Shown here piece by piece: positions 6,486-6,721 of a DNA stretch of 6,721 bases (its first letter is position 1; each line of letters starts with the position of its first letter). Below the pieces are notes generated by a model. That model had not been told where the DNA came from, ran no database searches, and saw only the letters and a program-made list of their open reading frames with translations. Location: NCBI GenBank assembly GCA_014763515.1, contig JACXVH010000076.1, forward strand, positions 1-6,721, written 5' to 3'. A program made the position numbers and the translations under genes. Source of the stretch: Flavobacteriaceae bacterium. GTDB taxonomy: Bacteria; Bacteroidota; Bacteroidia; Flavobacteriales; Flavobacteriaceae.

Positions 6486-6555
6486 CCATTTAACTTTATA
6501 AGACTTTGAAAATTAAATAATTCTCCCAAAAATTAAGTGTTTTAAGCAATTGCAA

Positions 6556-6587
6556 AATAAGTGCTAAAAAAATATTTAGCACTTATT
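6556..6587. repeat. 13-bp inverted repeat with 6-base loop
   Basis: The arms AATAAGTGCTAAA (6556-6568) and TTTAGCACTTATT (6575-6587) are exact reverse complements around the loop AAAATA. The stem has only four GC pairs and neither strand has a long T run after it, so terminator function is doubtful. It could be an operator, the hairpin of a small RNA, or a weak terminator for a leftward transcript coming from outside the window. Confidence 0.6.
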
Positions 6588-6721
6588 AACATATATTCAT
6601 AAAAAATTATTATTTTTACTACAAACCCGTTGTGCATTATTAAACGAGATTTATTTTTAAATTGTTTATATTTCTATTAAATACAAATTTATTCAAAAAT
6701 TGAATAGAAGTTAATGTTGTA

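Larger units (their letters stand above)
6333..6721. other. Long AT-rich intergenic region without a recognisable gene
   Basis: This 389-base stretch, open to the right edge, contains no convincing coding frame. It holds the surface protein promoter (6359-6391), a perfect 24-bp palindrome (6462-6485), a 13-bp inverted repeat (6556-6587) and a weak 7-bp inverted repeat (6690-6706). An ATG at 6714 preceded by agaag could begin a + strand gene outside the window, but only two codons are visible and I do not call it. A -7-like TAAATTTG lies on the minus strand at 6691-6684 without a matching upstream box. Confidence 0.7.

Noticed and set aside
6690..6706. 7-bp inverted repeat TATTCAA/TTGAATA
   Set aside because: It is short and AT-only apart from one GC pair, which is expected by chance in DNA of this composition.
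6714..6721. ATG at 6714 as the start of a + strand gene
   Set aside because: Only two codons are visible before the window ends, and the nearby promoter-like TATATTTC (6667-6674) lacks a properly spaced upstream box.

Overview
The window is AT-rich DNA from a member of the Bacteroidota, most likely a Flavobacteriaceae (Flavobacterium-like) species. Four things point there: a surface protein with a type IX secretion (T9SS) C-terminal sorting domain, promoters of the Bacteroidota form TTTG-N19-21-TAnnTTTG, start codons preceded by A-rich leaders without Shine-Dalgarno sequences, and typical flavobacterial signal peptides. The assignment rests on the sequence alone.

Layout, left to right. Bases 1-307 are the 3' end of lysS on the + strand, with a winged-helix-like tail after the catalytic domain. 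Two small exported proteins follow on the + strand (419-841 and 913-1242). Both have a signal peptide and two short 'L-x-x-x-Q'-like segments reminiscent of the Spy/CpxP type, and the second has a clear promoter of its own. A strong symmetrical hairpin (1241-1275) separates them from the convergent minus-strand genes and probably terminates transcription from both sides.

The minus strand carries a tightly packed, overlapping three-gene unit read from 4310 to 1281: a PLP-dependent enzyme of the ACC deaminase/D-cysteine desulfhydrase family, a lipoprotein glucosaminidase with a LysM domain, and hemL (glutamate-1-semialdehyde aminomutase, tetrapyrrole synthesis). Overlaps of 11 and 1 nt suggest translational coupling, although the three products belong to different pathways. 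Upstream, beyond another hairpin terminator (4321-4346), a 654-residue T9SS-secreted surface protein (6332 to 4368) has a well-formed promoter.

The last 389 bases (6333-6721) hold no convincing gene. They contain the promoter of the surface protein, a perfect 24-bp palindrome and a 13-bp inverted repeat. These are the least explained signals in the window. I see no mobile element, CRISPR array, tRNA, rRNA or recognisable defence system, and most of the window looks like ordinary flavobacterial chromosome.
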